From positions 1 to 38,144 of the forward strand of contig JAHJTB010000095.1 of assembly GCA_018830135.1 (NCBI GenBank): a stretch of 38,144 nucleotides of DNA. Reading direction: 5' to 3'. The number at the start of each line of letters is the position of its first letter. Position 1 is the first letter of the stretch. A model generated the notes under the pieces. The model was not told the DNA's origin. It was given only the letters and a program-made list of their open reading frames with translations, and ran no database searches. Source of the stretch: Pseudomonadota bacterium (GTDB lineage: Bacteria; Desulfobacterota; Desulfarculia; Adiutricales; JAGVGV01). A program made the position numbers and the translations under genes. Shown piece by piece: positions 1 to 7,646 of this stretch.

Positions 1-25
1 AGAGGATGGAAGTTCCCAGGTTCAC

Positions 26-63
26 CAGATTGCTTCGTCGCCCGCGGCTCCTCGCAAAGACGG
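26..63 (-). repeat. 38-bp repeat, left arm of inverted pair (TGCGAGGAGC family)
   Basis: This is an exact reverse complement of 197-234. Read on the minus strand it has the form TTTGCGAGGAGC...GACGAAGCAATCTG, a dispersed intergenic repeat type that I recall from many bacterial genomes. Its function is unknown. The two arms are about 133 bp apart and could form a long-range hairpin in RNA or DNA. Confidence 0.85.
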
Positions 64-196
64 AGTATTTTGGGATCAGCGATTAGAGGAAGCGATTCGT
101 CTAAGTCAAGGCTTCGTCGGACATCACCGGCATGCCACCAGGACAAGGCTCCCGTTTCGAGGTTTCATGCCTGCTTCCCTTGCCCCCGTACTCCAC

Positions 197-234
197 CCGT
201 CTTTGCGAGGAGCCGCGGGCGACGAAGCAATCTG
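197..234 (+). repeat. 38-bp repeat, right arm of inverted pair (TGCGAGGAGC family)
   Basis: Exact reverse complement of 26-63. A diverged copy of the same family lies near 16083-16113 (TGCGAGGAGCGAAGCGACGA) and a fragment at 311-323. Confidence 0.85.
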
Positions 235-389
235 GTACACTCGGGTCCAGGCCCATTAGCGGGACCTCTTGCTAAATCCCATAACTTTCGGGCTTCCCAG
301 AGGACGGCTACTCGCAAAGACGGTCTTGCCGGTTGATTTCCATGCTGGTTCCCAAGCTCTCATCCTACTCGCGAACCAGCCCCCCGGTT

Positions 390-605
390 TCAGTCGATCT
401 TGACCTTCTTGGCCTTGCGCCGGGAGGCGGGGGCGGGCGTTTCCTCCTGGTCCAGGCGTTCCAGTCCGGCCTCGATGGCGGACTTGACCGCCAGCAGGAT
501 TTCGCGCCGGGCGTTCCGGAGATGAACCGTCGTCTCGGAATTCCGCGTCCAGGTCATGAACTCGCACAGCGGGCAGGTTGTTTCCTCGTCATGCTTCTTC
601 GACAT
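390..605 (-). CDS. Small CxxC protein overlapping the ArsA-type ATPase gene
   Basis: A 71-residue, strongly charged protein with one CPLC motif near residue 11 and a basic C-terminal tail ending KAKKVKID. The ATG at 605 is chosen because GGAGGT lies 8 nt upstream; a second start 15 nt further up has no such site. The gene overlaps the last 17 nt of the ATPase gene, so the two are very probably co-transcribed and translationally coupled. I do not recognise a family. A single CxxC pair could bind metal as a dimer or be redox-active, but this is inference. The context suggests an accessory factor of the ATPase. Confidence 0.65.
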   Translation of the reverse strand: MSKKHDEETTCPLCEFMTWTRNSETTVHLRNARREILLAVKSAIEAGLERLDQEETPAPASRRKAKKVKID

Positions 606-1833
606 GGTCTTGACCTCCAAACGTCAGTCGCAACGACTTGCCGGTCAGCTCGGCCTTGACCAGTTCCAGGTTGGCCAGGGAGCGGGGCAGGATCAGGTTG
701 CGCTTGTAGTTCTTGTAACGGACGACCAGTTCGTCTCCGTGAATCCAGGTCTCGAGTTCCGACCGGTCCGCGAAGGGCACCGGGAGTTCCAGGACGTAGC
801 GGCCGTTATCCGGGGTGATGCTGACCGGCCGGCCGTGGAAAAACACGTCGGCCGGGTTGCGGTCCTGGTAGATTTCGGCGGCCAGTTGCGAGAGGAGCGA
901 ACAGCCCACGATCTCCTGGTCCCACAGCCGGGAGGTCATGATGGGCAGAGGCTCGAAGGACCGGCGGATCGTTTCCAGGTGTTCGGCCTGGATTTCGCGC
1001 CACTTGCCGTAGTACGGATCGGTGATCTCGTCGGGCAGAAGCCGGTTGACGACCACCGCGTCGATGCCGAAATCGAAGAGGCTCAAAAAGGTGTAGGCCC
1101 GCTGGGCCTCCTTGATGACCATTTTTTCCGGGTTCAGGACCATGCGAATCGAGGTGCGTTCGCGGTCCACAAGCAGTTCCTTGATCTCCATGATGCGGTA
1201 GAACAGCTTTTCCATGGCCTCGTACACGTCGTCCGTGGGCAGGGGGGTGTCCAGGAGGCGTTCGGCCATGGGGCGGATGCGTTTGACCACGGCCCGTTCG
1301 ATCTTGAAGATGCGTTCCATGTACCAGCGGGCGATGTCCGGTATGGCCAGCAGGCGGGCCGTGTCGCCGGTGGGGGCGCAGTCGATGACGATCAGGTCGA
1401 AGCGCTCGTCCAGGGCGTGGTCCCGGATTTCCAGCAGGGAAAAGACCTCCTCCATGCCGGGCAGGATGGCCAGTTCGTCGGCGATGATGGCGTCGAAACC
1501 GCGCTTGCGGAGAAACTTCATGAAGAAGTTGTGAATGGGGCCCCAGTTCTTGGCGATCTGTTCGTTGACGTCGATCTCCTGGCCCCAGAGGTTTTTATCG
1601 ATCAGGACCGGCTCGGGTCCGATGGGCCGGTCGAAGGAGTCGGCCAGGCTGTGGGCCGCGTCGGTGCTGACCACCAGGGTCCCCAGGCCCATTTCGGCCG
1701 CCCGGACCGCCGTGGCCGCCGATACCGAGGTCTTGCCCACTCCGCCCTTGCCGGTGAATAACAGGATGCGCGTCCCGTCGCGCTTTTCCCTAACCCGGTT
1801 TTCCCTAACCTGCTTTTCCTTTTTCTTTTTCAA
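589..1833 (-). CDS. ArsA/Get3-family ATPase with C-terminal HSP20-like domain
   Basis: Anion-transporting-ATPase (ArsA/GET3) family of the SIMIBI class NTPases, about 414 residues. Residues 28-36 form the deviant P-loop GKGGVGKTS. A switch I-like motif (STDAAHSLADSFD) follows, then a switch II-like DCAPTGDTARLL. The last 75-80 residues match the small beta-rich ArsA_HSP20 domain, found in bacterial ArsA paralogues that are not arsenite pumps. There is no arsB, arsR or arsC nearby, so arsenic resistance is unlikely and a chaperone or targeting role is more plausible. No ATG precedes the P-loop except one at 2013, which would overlap the divergent radical SAM gene. I therefore choose the TTG at 1833, with a GAGG-type site a few bases upstream. 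The start is the least certain part. Confidence 0.85.
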   Translation of the reverse strand: MKKKKEKQVRENRVREKRDGTRILLFTGKGGVGKTSVSAATAVRAAEMGLGTLVVSTDAAHSLADSFDRPIGPEPVLIDKNLWGQEIDVNEQIAKNWGPIHNFFMKFLRKRGFDAIIADELAILPGMEEVFSLLEIRDHALDERFDLIVIDCAPTGDTARLLAIPDIARWYMERIFKIERAVVKRIRPMAERLLDTPLPTDDVYEAMEKLFYRIMEIKELLVDRERTSIRMVLNPEKMVIKEAQRAYTFLSLFDFGIDAVVVNRLLPDEITDPYYGKWREIQAEHLETIRRSFEPLPIMTSRLWDQEIVGCSLLSQLAAEIYQDRNPADVFFHGRPVSITPDNGRYVLELPVPFADRSELETWIHGDELVVRYKNYKRNLILPRSLANLELVKAELTGKSLRLTFGGQDHVEEA

Positions 1834-2011
1834 GGCGCCCTCGTCCTTCCATGGGTCCCCGCCGGTTGAATCCGGAGCGGTAAGTCTTATTATACGGCCC
1901 CGCCGGCCGGCGGGCAAGATCGGTATGAAAACCGAACCCCTCCGGTCCTCGGCTTGAAATCCGGCCGGCCATCCCCTATACTCCGAAGCCAGGCGCAGGG
2001 GGTGACGAGCC

Positions 2012-2944
2012 ATGTCCCAGCCTTCCTACATCCGGCTTTTCCATGAAGGGGTTTTGGAGGAACGGGCCGAGGCGGCCCGGAAGATGCTCGAATCCTGCCG
2101 GGTCTGCCCCCGGGAGTGCGGGGTGGACCGTACGGCCGGGGAAACGGGCCACTGCCGGACCGGGGCCCGGGCCTGGGTCTCGAGCTTCAACGCCCATTTC
2201 GGCGAGGAAGACCCGCTGGTGGGCCGGCACGGGTCCGGGACCATATTCTTCACCCACTGCAACCTGTTGTGCCTGTTCTGCCAGAACTACGATATCAGCC
2301 ACATGGGAGAGGGGCAGGAAGTCCGCCCCGAGGTCCTGGCCGCCCTGATGATGGAGCTGGCCCGGGCCGGGTGCCACAACATCAACTTCGTTACGCCCAC
2401 CCACGTCGTGCCCCAGATACTCGAGGCCCTGCCCCTGGCCGTCCAGGCCGGCCTGCGTCTGCCCCTGGTCTACAACTCCGGAGGGTACGATTCCGTGGAG
2501 ACCCTCAAGCTGCTCGACGGGGTCTTCGACATCTACATGCCGGACTTCAAGTTCTGGGACGAGGAGGCGGGCCGGCGCTACTGCCAGGTTCCGGACTACC
2601 CGGAACGGGCCCGGGCCGCGGTCCTGGAAATGCACCGCCAGGTCGGCGATCTGACCATGGACGCCGAGGGCGTGGCCGTGCGGGGGCTGCTGGTCCGCCA
2701 TCTGGTCATGCCGGACGGCCGGGCCGGGACCCGCGACGTCGCCCGTTTTCTGGCCCGGGACGTCTCGCCCGAGACCTACGTCAACGTCATGGGACAGTAT
2801 CGGCCTTGCGGCCGGGCCCGCGAGTTTCCCGAACTGGCCCGCCCCCTGACTTCGGCCGAACTCCGGGAGGCCGAAGCGGTTGCCCGGGAAGAGGGACTGC
2901 GCCGCCTGGACGAGCGGCGGCGGGTCCTTTTGGCCCGGTTGTAG
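2012..2944 (+). CDS. Radical SAM protein, PflX / PflA-like family
   Basis: A 310-residue radical SAM enzyme. The [4Fe-4S]/SAM motif CNLLCLFC places the three cluster cysteines at residues 83, 87 and 90. An N-terminal Cys-rich segment (CRVCPRECGVDR, then a fourth Cys at 48) is typical of the COG1313/PflX branch and may hold another metal site. Its substrate in this branch is not known to me; pyruvate formate-lyase activation is only a name-based guess, and no glycyl radical enzyme is in the window. The ATG at 2012 has a GGGGGTG ribosome site. It is divergent from the ArsA-type gene with a 178-nt gap and is followed 15 nt later by a phosphatase gene, so the two probably form an operon. Confidence 0.87.
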   Translation: MSQPSYIRLFHEGVLEERAEAARKMLESCRVCPRECGVDRTAGETGHCRTGARAWVSSFNAHFGEEDPLVGRHGSGTIFFTHCNLLCLFCQNYDISHMGEGQEVRPEVLAALMMELARAGCHNINFVTPTHVVPQILEALPLAVQAGLRLPLVYNSGGYDSVETLKLLDGVFDIYMPDFKFWDEEAGRRYCQVPDYPERARAAVLEMHRQVGDLTMDAEGVAVRGLLVRHLVMPDGRAGTRDVARFLARDVSPETYVNVMGQYRPCGRAREFPELARPLTSAELREAEAVAREEGLRRLDERRRVLLARL

Positions 2945-2959
2945 GCGGGGGAGCCGGCC

Positions 2960-3580
2960 TTGTCCCGCCTCTTCGCCATCGGCGACATACACGGGTGTCT
3001 GGACAAGCTCCGGGAGATGATGGGCCTGATCCCCTGGGACCCGGAGGAAGACACCCTGCTGTTCATCGGCGACTATATCGACCGGGGCCCGGACAGCGCC
3101 GGGGTCGTCGAACACATCCTCGGCCTGCGTCAATGGTCGGACCGGATCGTCTGTCTGATGGGCAACCACGAACGGCTCCTGCTCGATTTCCTGGACGGTC
3201 GGGACCGGGGCGAATACCTGATCAACGGCGGGCGGGAGACCATCGAAAGCTACGGCGGCCAGGAGGCGGGCATTCCGGTGGACCACTTCGATTTTATCAA
3301 CTCGCTGTCCTATTATTACGAGACCGGGGAACAGATTTTCGTCCACGCCGGACTTCGGGACGGTCGGCCCCTGGCCGAACAGGACCCCTCCGACCTGATC
3401 TGGATTCGCGAGGAGTTCATCCATTCGACGTACGACCACGGCAAGACCGTGATTTTCGGGCACACGCCGACCCGGGAGCCCATCGTCATGGCCAACAAGA
3501 TCGGAATCGACACGGGCGCCGTGTTCGGCGGCAAACTGACCTGCATCGAATTTCCCGGGGCCTATCTCTATCAGGTCTGA
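2960..3580 (+). CDS. PPP-family serine/threonine phosphatase-like metallophosphoesterase
   Basis: A 206-residue calcineurin-like phosphoesterase. The metal-binding motifs appear in order: GDIHG at residues 8-12, GDYIDRGPDS near 37-46, GNHE near 68-71 and FGHTPT near the C-terminus. The length and the GDYIDRGP form match bacterial PPP phosphatases (PrpA/PrpE and ApaH relatives), so the substrate could be phosphoserine/threonine in proteins or dinucleotide polyphosphates. Start is a TTG 15 nt after the radical SAM stop codon. There is no signal peptide, so it is cytoplasmic. Confidence 0.88.
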   Translation: MSRLFAIGDIHGCLDKLREMMGLIPWDPEEDTLLFIGDYIDRGPDSAGVVEHILGLRQWSDRIVCLMGNHERLLLDFLDGRDRGEYLINGGRETIESYGGQEAGIPVDHFDFINSLSYYYETGEQIFVHAGLRDGRPLAEQDPSDLIWIREEFIHSTYDHGKTVIFGHTPTREPIVMANKIGIDTGAVFGGKLTCIEFPGAYLYQV

Positions 3581-4044
3581 CGAGGCCCTAGCCCGGATTT
3601 CTACCCAGCTTCCCGCTACGGCCGGGAAATCCTTGCTGCAACGCTCGTTTCGAAGATTTTGCTCCTCAACAGATCGCCCTGATATGCCTGCGGCCAAAAT
3701 CTCCTCCAACTTCGCGTTTCGCTAATGATTTCTCGACGTCCATACGGAACCCGGTGAGAAATCCGGGATAGAGGCGGCCAGGGGCATATTTCCCGCTGGT
3801 TCCCAAGCTCCAGCTTCCCCGCTTTCAGATCAGCGTTGTTTCATGTCCTGGTCGTGTCATGTTGGAGAAGGGTTGACGCAGAGCTTCAAGGCCCGGGACG
3901 TTCCCAGGCCGGAGCTTGGGAACGAACGGAAAAACGGGTGACGAGCATCGGAATGGAAGCCGGCCGCAACACCCGGGTTCAAGCCGCGCCTGTGGAATGC
4001 CGATGCGGCCCGACGGAGCGGGGCCGGCCGGCTGAAGCGGAGGG
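3581..4044. other. Intergenic region made of repeat fragments
   Basis: No gene is supported. The sequence contains a 44-bp segment (3694-3737) repeated near the right end of the window, a copy of GCTGGTTCCCAAGCTC at 3795-3810, and its reverse complement core at 3912-3923. Together the last two could form a long-range stem. The patchwork suggests repeated insertion and decay of small repeats. Confidence 0.6.
3694..3737 (+). repeat. 44-bp dispersed direct repeat, copy 1
   Basis: Identical to 37575-37618, about 34 kb away in the same orientation. It starts CCAAAATCTCC and ends TGATTTCTCGAC. Similarity continues a little downstream (TACGGAACCCG in both). Both copies are intergenic. Confidence 0.85.
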
Positions 4045-4458
4045 TCAGCCCTCCTCGGCGAAGTACTTGTAATAGTACCCGCACTTGTCGCAGGTATCCA
4101 TGCAGAAGACCTTCTTGTGCCCGACTTCCTTGTTCAGGATGTGGCAGCGCTGGGCCCGGCACTGAAAGACCAGGCAGTCTTCGCAACGGTGCCGGTGTGC
4201 CAGGTTGACGAAGCCCTTGTGGTGGTATTCCCAGCAGTACACGAACCGCTTGCGGCGGGTCAGTTCATACTCCCGGATGATCGCGGTGCTGTAGTTGTTC
4301 TTTTCCATGAACCGCGTCAACTCTTTGCGGCTGATGCGCCGGTGGCCGCCCGGAGTGGTCGTGGCAGCCAGGCGCCCCTTGATGATCCAGTTGCGAACCG
4401 TCACCCGCGTCACGTTGAGCATGAGGGCAATGTCATGGGTGGTAAAATAGTCTTTCAT
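4045..4458 (-). CDS. Excisionase/MerR-like HTH protein with Cys-rich C-terminal domain
   Basis: About 137 residues. The first ~50 form an excisionase-type winged HTH (TTHDIALMLNVTRVTVRNWI, then a TPGGHRRIS wing). The rest has many Cys and His residues arranged as CEDC, FQCRAQRC and CMDTCDKC, which suggests one or two zinc or Fe-S sites. I do not know a characterised family with this tail. A redox- or metal-sensing DNA-binding protein is an inference. The ATG at 4458 is preferred over a GTG 12 nt upstream, though neither has a strong ribosome site. An inverted repeat about 36 nt upstream (listed separately) could be its own operator. No integrase lies nearby, so an excisionase role has no support. 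Confidence 0.78.
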   Translation of the reverse strand: MKDYFTTHDIALMLNVTRVTVRNWIIKGRLAATTTPGGHRRISRKELTRFMEKNNYSTAIIREYELTRRKRFVYCWEYHHKGFVNLAHRHRCEDCLVFQCRAQRCHILNKEVGHKKVFCMDTCDKCGYYYKYFAEEG

Positions 4459-4493
4459 CTTCACTATCACCGCCGTAAACCATTTTTGCTTTA

Positions 4494-4515
4494 CTCTATT
4501 ACCATATTAATAGAG
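4494..4515. promoter_or_regulatory. Palindrome upstream of the HTH/Cys-rich gene, possible operator
   Basis: CTCTATTA and TAATAGAG form perfect 8-bp arms around a 6-nt spacer. It lies in an AT-rich patch 36 nt upstream of the gene's start, within GC-rich surroundings, where a promoter is expected. An autoregulatory site is a reasonable but untested reading. Confidence 0.4.
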
Positions 4516-4620
4516 AACAAGTAAATATTTTAGTTTTATAACTTATTCCCGGGTCAAACGGGGGGGCGGGAGCGTCATGTCAGGCATCCGGGTCAAAGGG
4601 AAAAAGGGGGCGATAAAAGT

Positions 4621-4652
4621 GGCGAACCCCGCCAGGATTGGCAGGGTCCGCC
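4621..4652. repeat. Imperfect hairpin, function unknown
   Basis: GGCGAACCCCGCCA pairs with TGGCAGGGTCCGCC around a 4-nt GGAT loop, 12 of 14 positions pairing. No T-run follows on either strand, so it is not a standard intrinsic terminator. It lies between two minus-strand genes in a 330-nt gap. Confidence 0.45.
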
Positions 4653-4788
4653 GCCGGGAGTGTTTTGGGATGTCTTCCAAATACACTTAATATATCGGTC
4701 GTCGGCCGTGAACACTTGAAACGTTTCTAACAAAAATACAGGGGCGGCGCGCTTTTTTAAACCGGCGGGGAGCCGGGTACGGTCCGGC

Positions 4789-5055
4789 TTACAGACCGAA
4801 ATCCTCGCGGCTGTCGGCGGGACGGCGGCCCATGACCTGCCCCAGTCCTTTTTGCAGCAGCCAGAAGCCGATCAGGGCCAGGGGCAGGCCCAGGGACAGG
4901 GGTACGAACGCGCCTTTATGGCGGAAGTAGGCCCAGCCCACCAGGACGCTGTTCAGGCCGAACCAGAACAAGGCCACGCCGCAGACGAGTCTGAGGAGGC
5001 CGAAAAAAACGGTCCAGGGCCGGCTGGGCTCCGGGGTTTCCAGAATCAGTTTCAT
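4789..5055 (-). CDS. Small two-helix membrane protein
   Basis: An 88-residue protein with two hydrophobic segments (about residues 15-41 and 48-66), a short cytosolic-type N-terminus and a charged tail ending DSREDFGL. The ATG at 5055 is chosen because a GGGAAG ribosome site precedes it; the longer reading frame adds 17 residues that do not look native. I do not recognise the family. It stands alone, 330 nt upstream of the HTH gene on the same strand, and neighbours give no clue to function. Confidence 0.6.
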   Translation of the reverse strand: MKLILETPEPSRPWTVFFGLLRLVCGVALFWFGLNSVLVGWAYFRHKGAFVPLSLGLPLALIGFWLLQKGLGQVMGRRPADSREDFGL

Positions 5056-5385
5056 GGTTCGCTTCCCTTGGCCTTCCATTCTATGCCCCGGGAGAACGGT
5101 TGTCAAAGGCCGTCCGCGGCGGGTCGTAACCTTCCAGTGGTTGGTGGGATTGAAGGACCGCCCTGTCTTGGCCTTCGGCCTCGGGGCTCCGCGGCCGCCT
5201 TCACCATGTCAGCATGAAAGGACCAGGGCGACAGAATCGCCCTTCGACCGATGGCCGCGCGGGCGGAGGGAATACTCCGGGCCCCGGGCAACAGAAGCCT
5301 TACGGCGGGTCGATTGACGGCCGAGGGAAAATAGCGGAAAATAATCGATGGTTCAGGGCGCCGGCTGTTGCGCCCGGGAGGGTGT
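5056..5385. other. Intergenic region between divergent genes
   Basis: A 330-nt gap between a minus-strand small membrane protein gene and the plus-strand nucleotidase gene. It should hold both promoters. I see no convincing -35/-10 pair, repeat or RNA element. Confidence 0.4.
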
Positions 5386-7329
5386 ATGACGCTGTCGCGA
5401 ATTCTTGTGGCCGTGATTCTGGTCTTTATCGCCTCGACCGCCTCGGCGGCCGAAAAAAGGCTGACGCTGGTCCATGCCAACGATCTGCATTCCCACCTGC
5501 TGGGCTTTTCGCCCAATATCGACTACACGCCTCAGCGGACCGGGGACGACCGGACCGTGGGCGGCTGGGCCCGCTTGGCCTCGGCCATCGAGCGCGTCCG
5601 GCGGGAACGTCCGGGTCCGGTGCTGGTCCTGGACGCGGGCGACTTCATGATGGGTTCGCTTTTCCACTTGATTTCCCGGGAAGAGGCCGTGGAACTCCGG
5701 CTGCTTTATCGGATGGGTTACGACCTGCTGACCCTGGGCAACCACGAATTCGATCTCAAGCCCCGGGGCCTGGCCCGGATACTGGCCGCGGCCCGCGACC
5801 GGGGGGAACTGCCCCGGATCGTGTCTTCCAACGCGGTCTTCAGCGCGGAGAGCGACCAGGACGACGAGTTGGAACGGCTGTTCAAAGAGGGGCTGGTCGA
5901 GCCGTACCGGGTCCTCGAGCGGGACGGCCTGCGGATCGGCTTCTTCGGGCTCATGGGCCGGGATGCGGCCCAGGTCGCCCCGTTCGCCCGGCCCATGACC
6001 TTTGAAGACCCCGTGGCCGCGGCCGGGAGAATGGTCCGCCTGCTCCGGGAGCGGGAGAAGGTCGACCTGGTCGTCTGCCTGTCCCACGGCGGGCTGGCTC
6101 CGGTCCGGTCCCGCTCCGAGGACATTCGTCTGGCCGAGGAGGTCGAGGGCATCGACGTGATCATCGGCGGGCACACCCACACCCGGGTCCCCGAGCCGTT
6201 GCGGGTCGGCCGGACCCTCATCGTCCAGGCCGGCAGCTACGGCCGCTTCCTGGGGGTCATGGACCTGGTCCTGGACGCCGGCCAGGTCCGGCTGGACCGG
6301 TACGAACTGGTGAACATCGACGACCGCATCCCGGGAGACGGGGCCATCACCGAGGCGGTCCGGGCCTTCGAGGACCGCGTCGACCGGACCGTGCTCGAAC
6401 CCATGGGTCTGGGCTTTCAGACCGCGATCGCGGCCACGGCTTTCGATCTGCGGATCGAGGAGGACGAATCCAACCTCGGCAACCTGATCAGCGACGCCAT
6501 CCGCTGGTCCATCAACCGATACGACTCCGACCCCGCCGATCCGGCGAGCCGGGTCGTGCTCGGCGTGATCTCCAACGGGGTCATCCGGGACGACATCCTC
6601 GTGGGCCGGACCGGCCGCATCGCGGTCTGTGACGCCTTCCGGGCCATCCCCCTGGGCGTGGGATCGGACGACACCCCGGGCTACCCCCTGGTGTCCTTTT
6701 ACATCGACGCCTCGGAACTGAAAAAAGTCTTCGAGATTCTGGCCAGCATCCATCCGCTAAAAGGCCCCGACTATTTCATCCAGTTTTCCGGGGCCCGCGT
6801 CCGGTACAATCCACACCGCATGCTTTTCGACCGGGTCATTGAAATCAGCCTGGGAGACGAGGAAACCGGGTACGTCCCGCTGGACTACTCGAGGTCAAAC
6901 CGGCGGCTCTACCGCGTGGGCGCGGACATCTACAACTCCACCTTTCTCAAGGTCATCGGAGGGTTCACCTACGGCATCCTCGAAATCGCGCCCAAGGACC
7001 GCCAGGGCCGGCCCATCGCCGACCTGAAGACGGCCCGGGTGGACGCGGACAAGAGACGGGACGGCATTCAGGAACTCAAGGAATGGCGGGCGGTCATCGA
7101 CTTTCTGCGCGGCTTTTCGGACCGAAACGGAGACGGCCTGCCCGACGTGCCCGAGCGTTACCGGACCCGTCTGGGGCGGCAGACAATGGAAGCCTCCTGG
7201 AATCCGTACAAGCTGGTCAAGGGCGGGACCTGGGTGACCTGGCTGGCCCTGGCCCTGGCGGCGGCGGTCCTGGCCCTGATCGGCTTCGGCGTCCACCGGT
7301 TCCGGAGGCGGGTCCGGGGCCGGTCGTGA
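5386..7329 (+). CDS. UshA-like 5'-nucleotidase / cyclic-nucleotide phosphodiesterase, membrane-anchored
   Basis: A 647-residue exported metallophosphatase. A signal peptide (residues 1-21, ending STASA) is followed by the calcineurin-like domain: D33 and H35 in HANDLHSH, D86 in DAGDFMMGS, N119-H120 in GNHEFD, H234 in LSHGG and H263/H265 in GGHTHT. A 5'-nucleotidase C-terminal domain begins near residue 360 (NLGNLISDAIRWS). Unusually for the family, the chain ends with a DRNGDGLPD segment, which resembles a calcium-binding repeat, and a single transmembrane helix (about 610-632) with a basic cytosolic tail. It is therefore probably anchored in the inner membrane facing the periplasm. GGGAGG precedes the ATG. 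The stop overlaps the next gene's GTG start. Confidence 0.88.
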   Translation: MTLSRILVAVILVFIASTASAAEKRLTLVHANDLHSHLLGFSPNIDYTPQRTGDDRTVGGWARLASAIERVRRERPGPVLVLDAGDFMMGSLFHLISREEAVELRLLYRMGYDLLTLGNHEFDLKPRGLARILAAARDRGELPRIVSSNAVFSAESDQDDELERLFKEGLVEPYRVLERDGLRIGFFGLMGRDAAQVAPFARPMTFEDPVAAAGRMVRLLREREKVDLVVCLSHGGLAPVRSRSEDIRLAEEVEGIDVIIGGHTHTRVPEPLRVGRTLIVQAGSYGRFLGVMDLVLDAGQVRLDRYELVNIDDRIPGDGAITEAVRAFEDRVDRTVLEPMGLGFQTAIAATAFDLRIEEDESNLGNLISDAIRWSINRYDSDPADPASRVVLGVISNGVIRDDILVGRTGRIAVCDAFRAIPLGVGSDDTPGYPLVSFYIDASELKKVFEILASIHPLKGPDYFIQFSGARVRYNPHRMLFDRVIEISLGDEETGYVPLDYSRSNRRLYRVGADIYNSTFLKVIGGFTYGILEIAPKDRQGRPIADLKTARVDADKRRDGIQELKEWRAVIDFLRGFSDRNGDGLPDVPERYRTRLGRQTMEASWNPYKLVKGGTWVTWLALALAAAVLALIGFGVHRFRRRVRGRS

Positions 7330-7646
7330 GCCTGGAAGACCTGGCCCTGGCGGTCCTGGCGGGGATCGTCATTTTCGAAATAGCCGAACACGTCATCTTC
7401 CCCCTGGTCTGGTCGTTCCGGGCCCGCAAGAGCCCTTCCCTGACCGGGGCGTCCGGCCTGGTGGGGGAGACGGCCAAAGTCGGGCGATGGCAAGGGACCC
7501 GGGGCCAGGTCCGGGTCCATGGGGAGATATGGAGAGCCTCGGCGGATGCCGCCCTGGCCGAAGGCGACCTGGTGGTCGTCGAGAAGGTCGACGGGCTGAC
7601 CCTGACCGTCAGGCCTCGGGCCGATCGAGTCGAAAAGGCGGGTTAG
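7326..7646 (+). CDS. NfeD-like membrane protein with OB-fold domain
   Basis: A 106-residue protein: one N-terminal transmembrane helix (residues 5-25) and a C-terminal OB-fold-type region (LTGASGLVGETAKVGRW... AEGDLVVVEKVDGLTLTV) characteristic of short NfeD proteins. These usually pair with stomatin/flotillin-like membrane scaffold proteins, but none is present here. The GTG start overlaps the stop of the nucleotidase gene (GTGA), a sign of translational coupling. The pairing with a membrane-anchored nucleotidase is unusual to my knowledge. The 3' end overlaps the convergent diguanylate cyclase gene by 4 nt. Confidence 0.75.
   Translation: MSLEDLALAVLAGIVIFEIAEHVIFPLVWSFRARKSPSLTGASGLVGETAKVGRWQGTRGQVRVHGEIWRASADAALAEGDLVVVEKVDGLTLTVRPRADRVEKAG

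Larger units (their letters stand above)
1..389. other. Repeat-rich intergenic region, no gene seen
   Basis: I see no convincing coding sequence. The stretch holds two inverted copies of a 38-bp repeat (listed separately), a partial third copy at 311-323, and the word GCTGGTTCCCAAGCTC at 344-359. That word recurs at 3795-3810 and, in reverse complement form, around 3912-3923 and 16028-16040. Short reading frames here are broken by these repeats and resemble no family I know. Confidence 0.6.

Noticed and set aside
1976-3709. Long minus-strand open frame (577 codons) opposite the radical SAM and phosphatase genes
   Set aside because: It is the antisense of two clearly recognised genes. Its composition (Gly/Pro/Arg/Val rich, no motifs) is typical of GC-rich shadow frames.
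4045-4458. Excisionase function for the HTH/Cys-rich protein
   Set aside because: There is no integrase, no attachment site and no phage gene nearby. The HTH type is shared by many ordinary regulators.
4621-4652. Resemblance to the signal recognition particle RNA (GCGAACCCCGCCAGG)
   Set aside because: After GCCAGG the conserved GGAAGG-type loop and AGCAACGG segment are missing; the sequence instead folds back as a simple hairpin.
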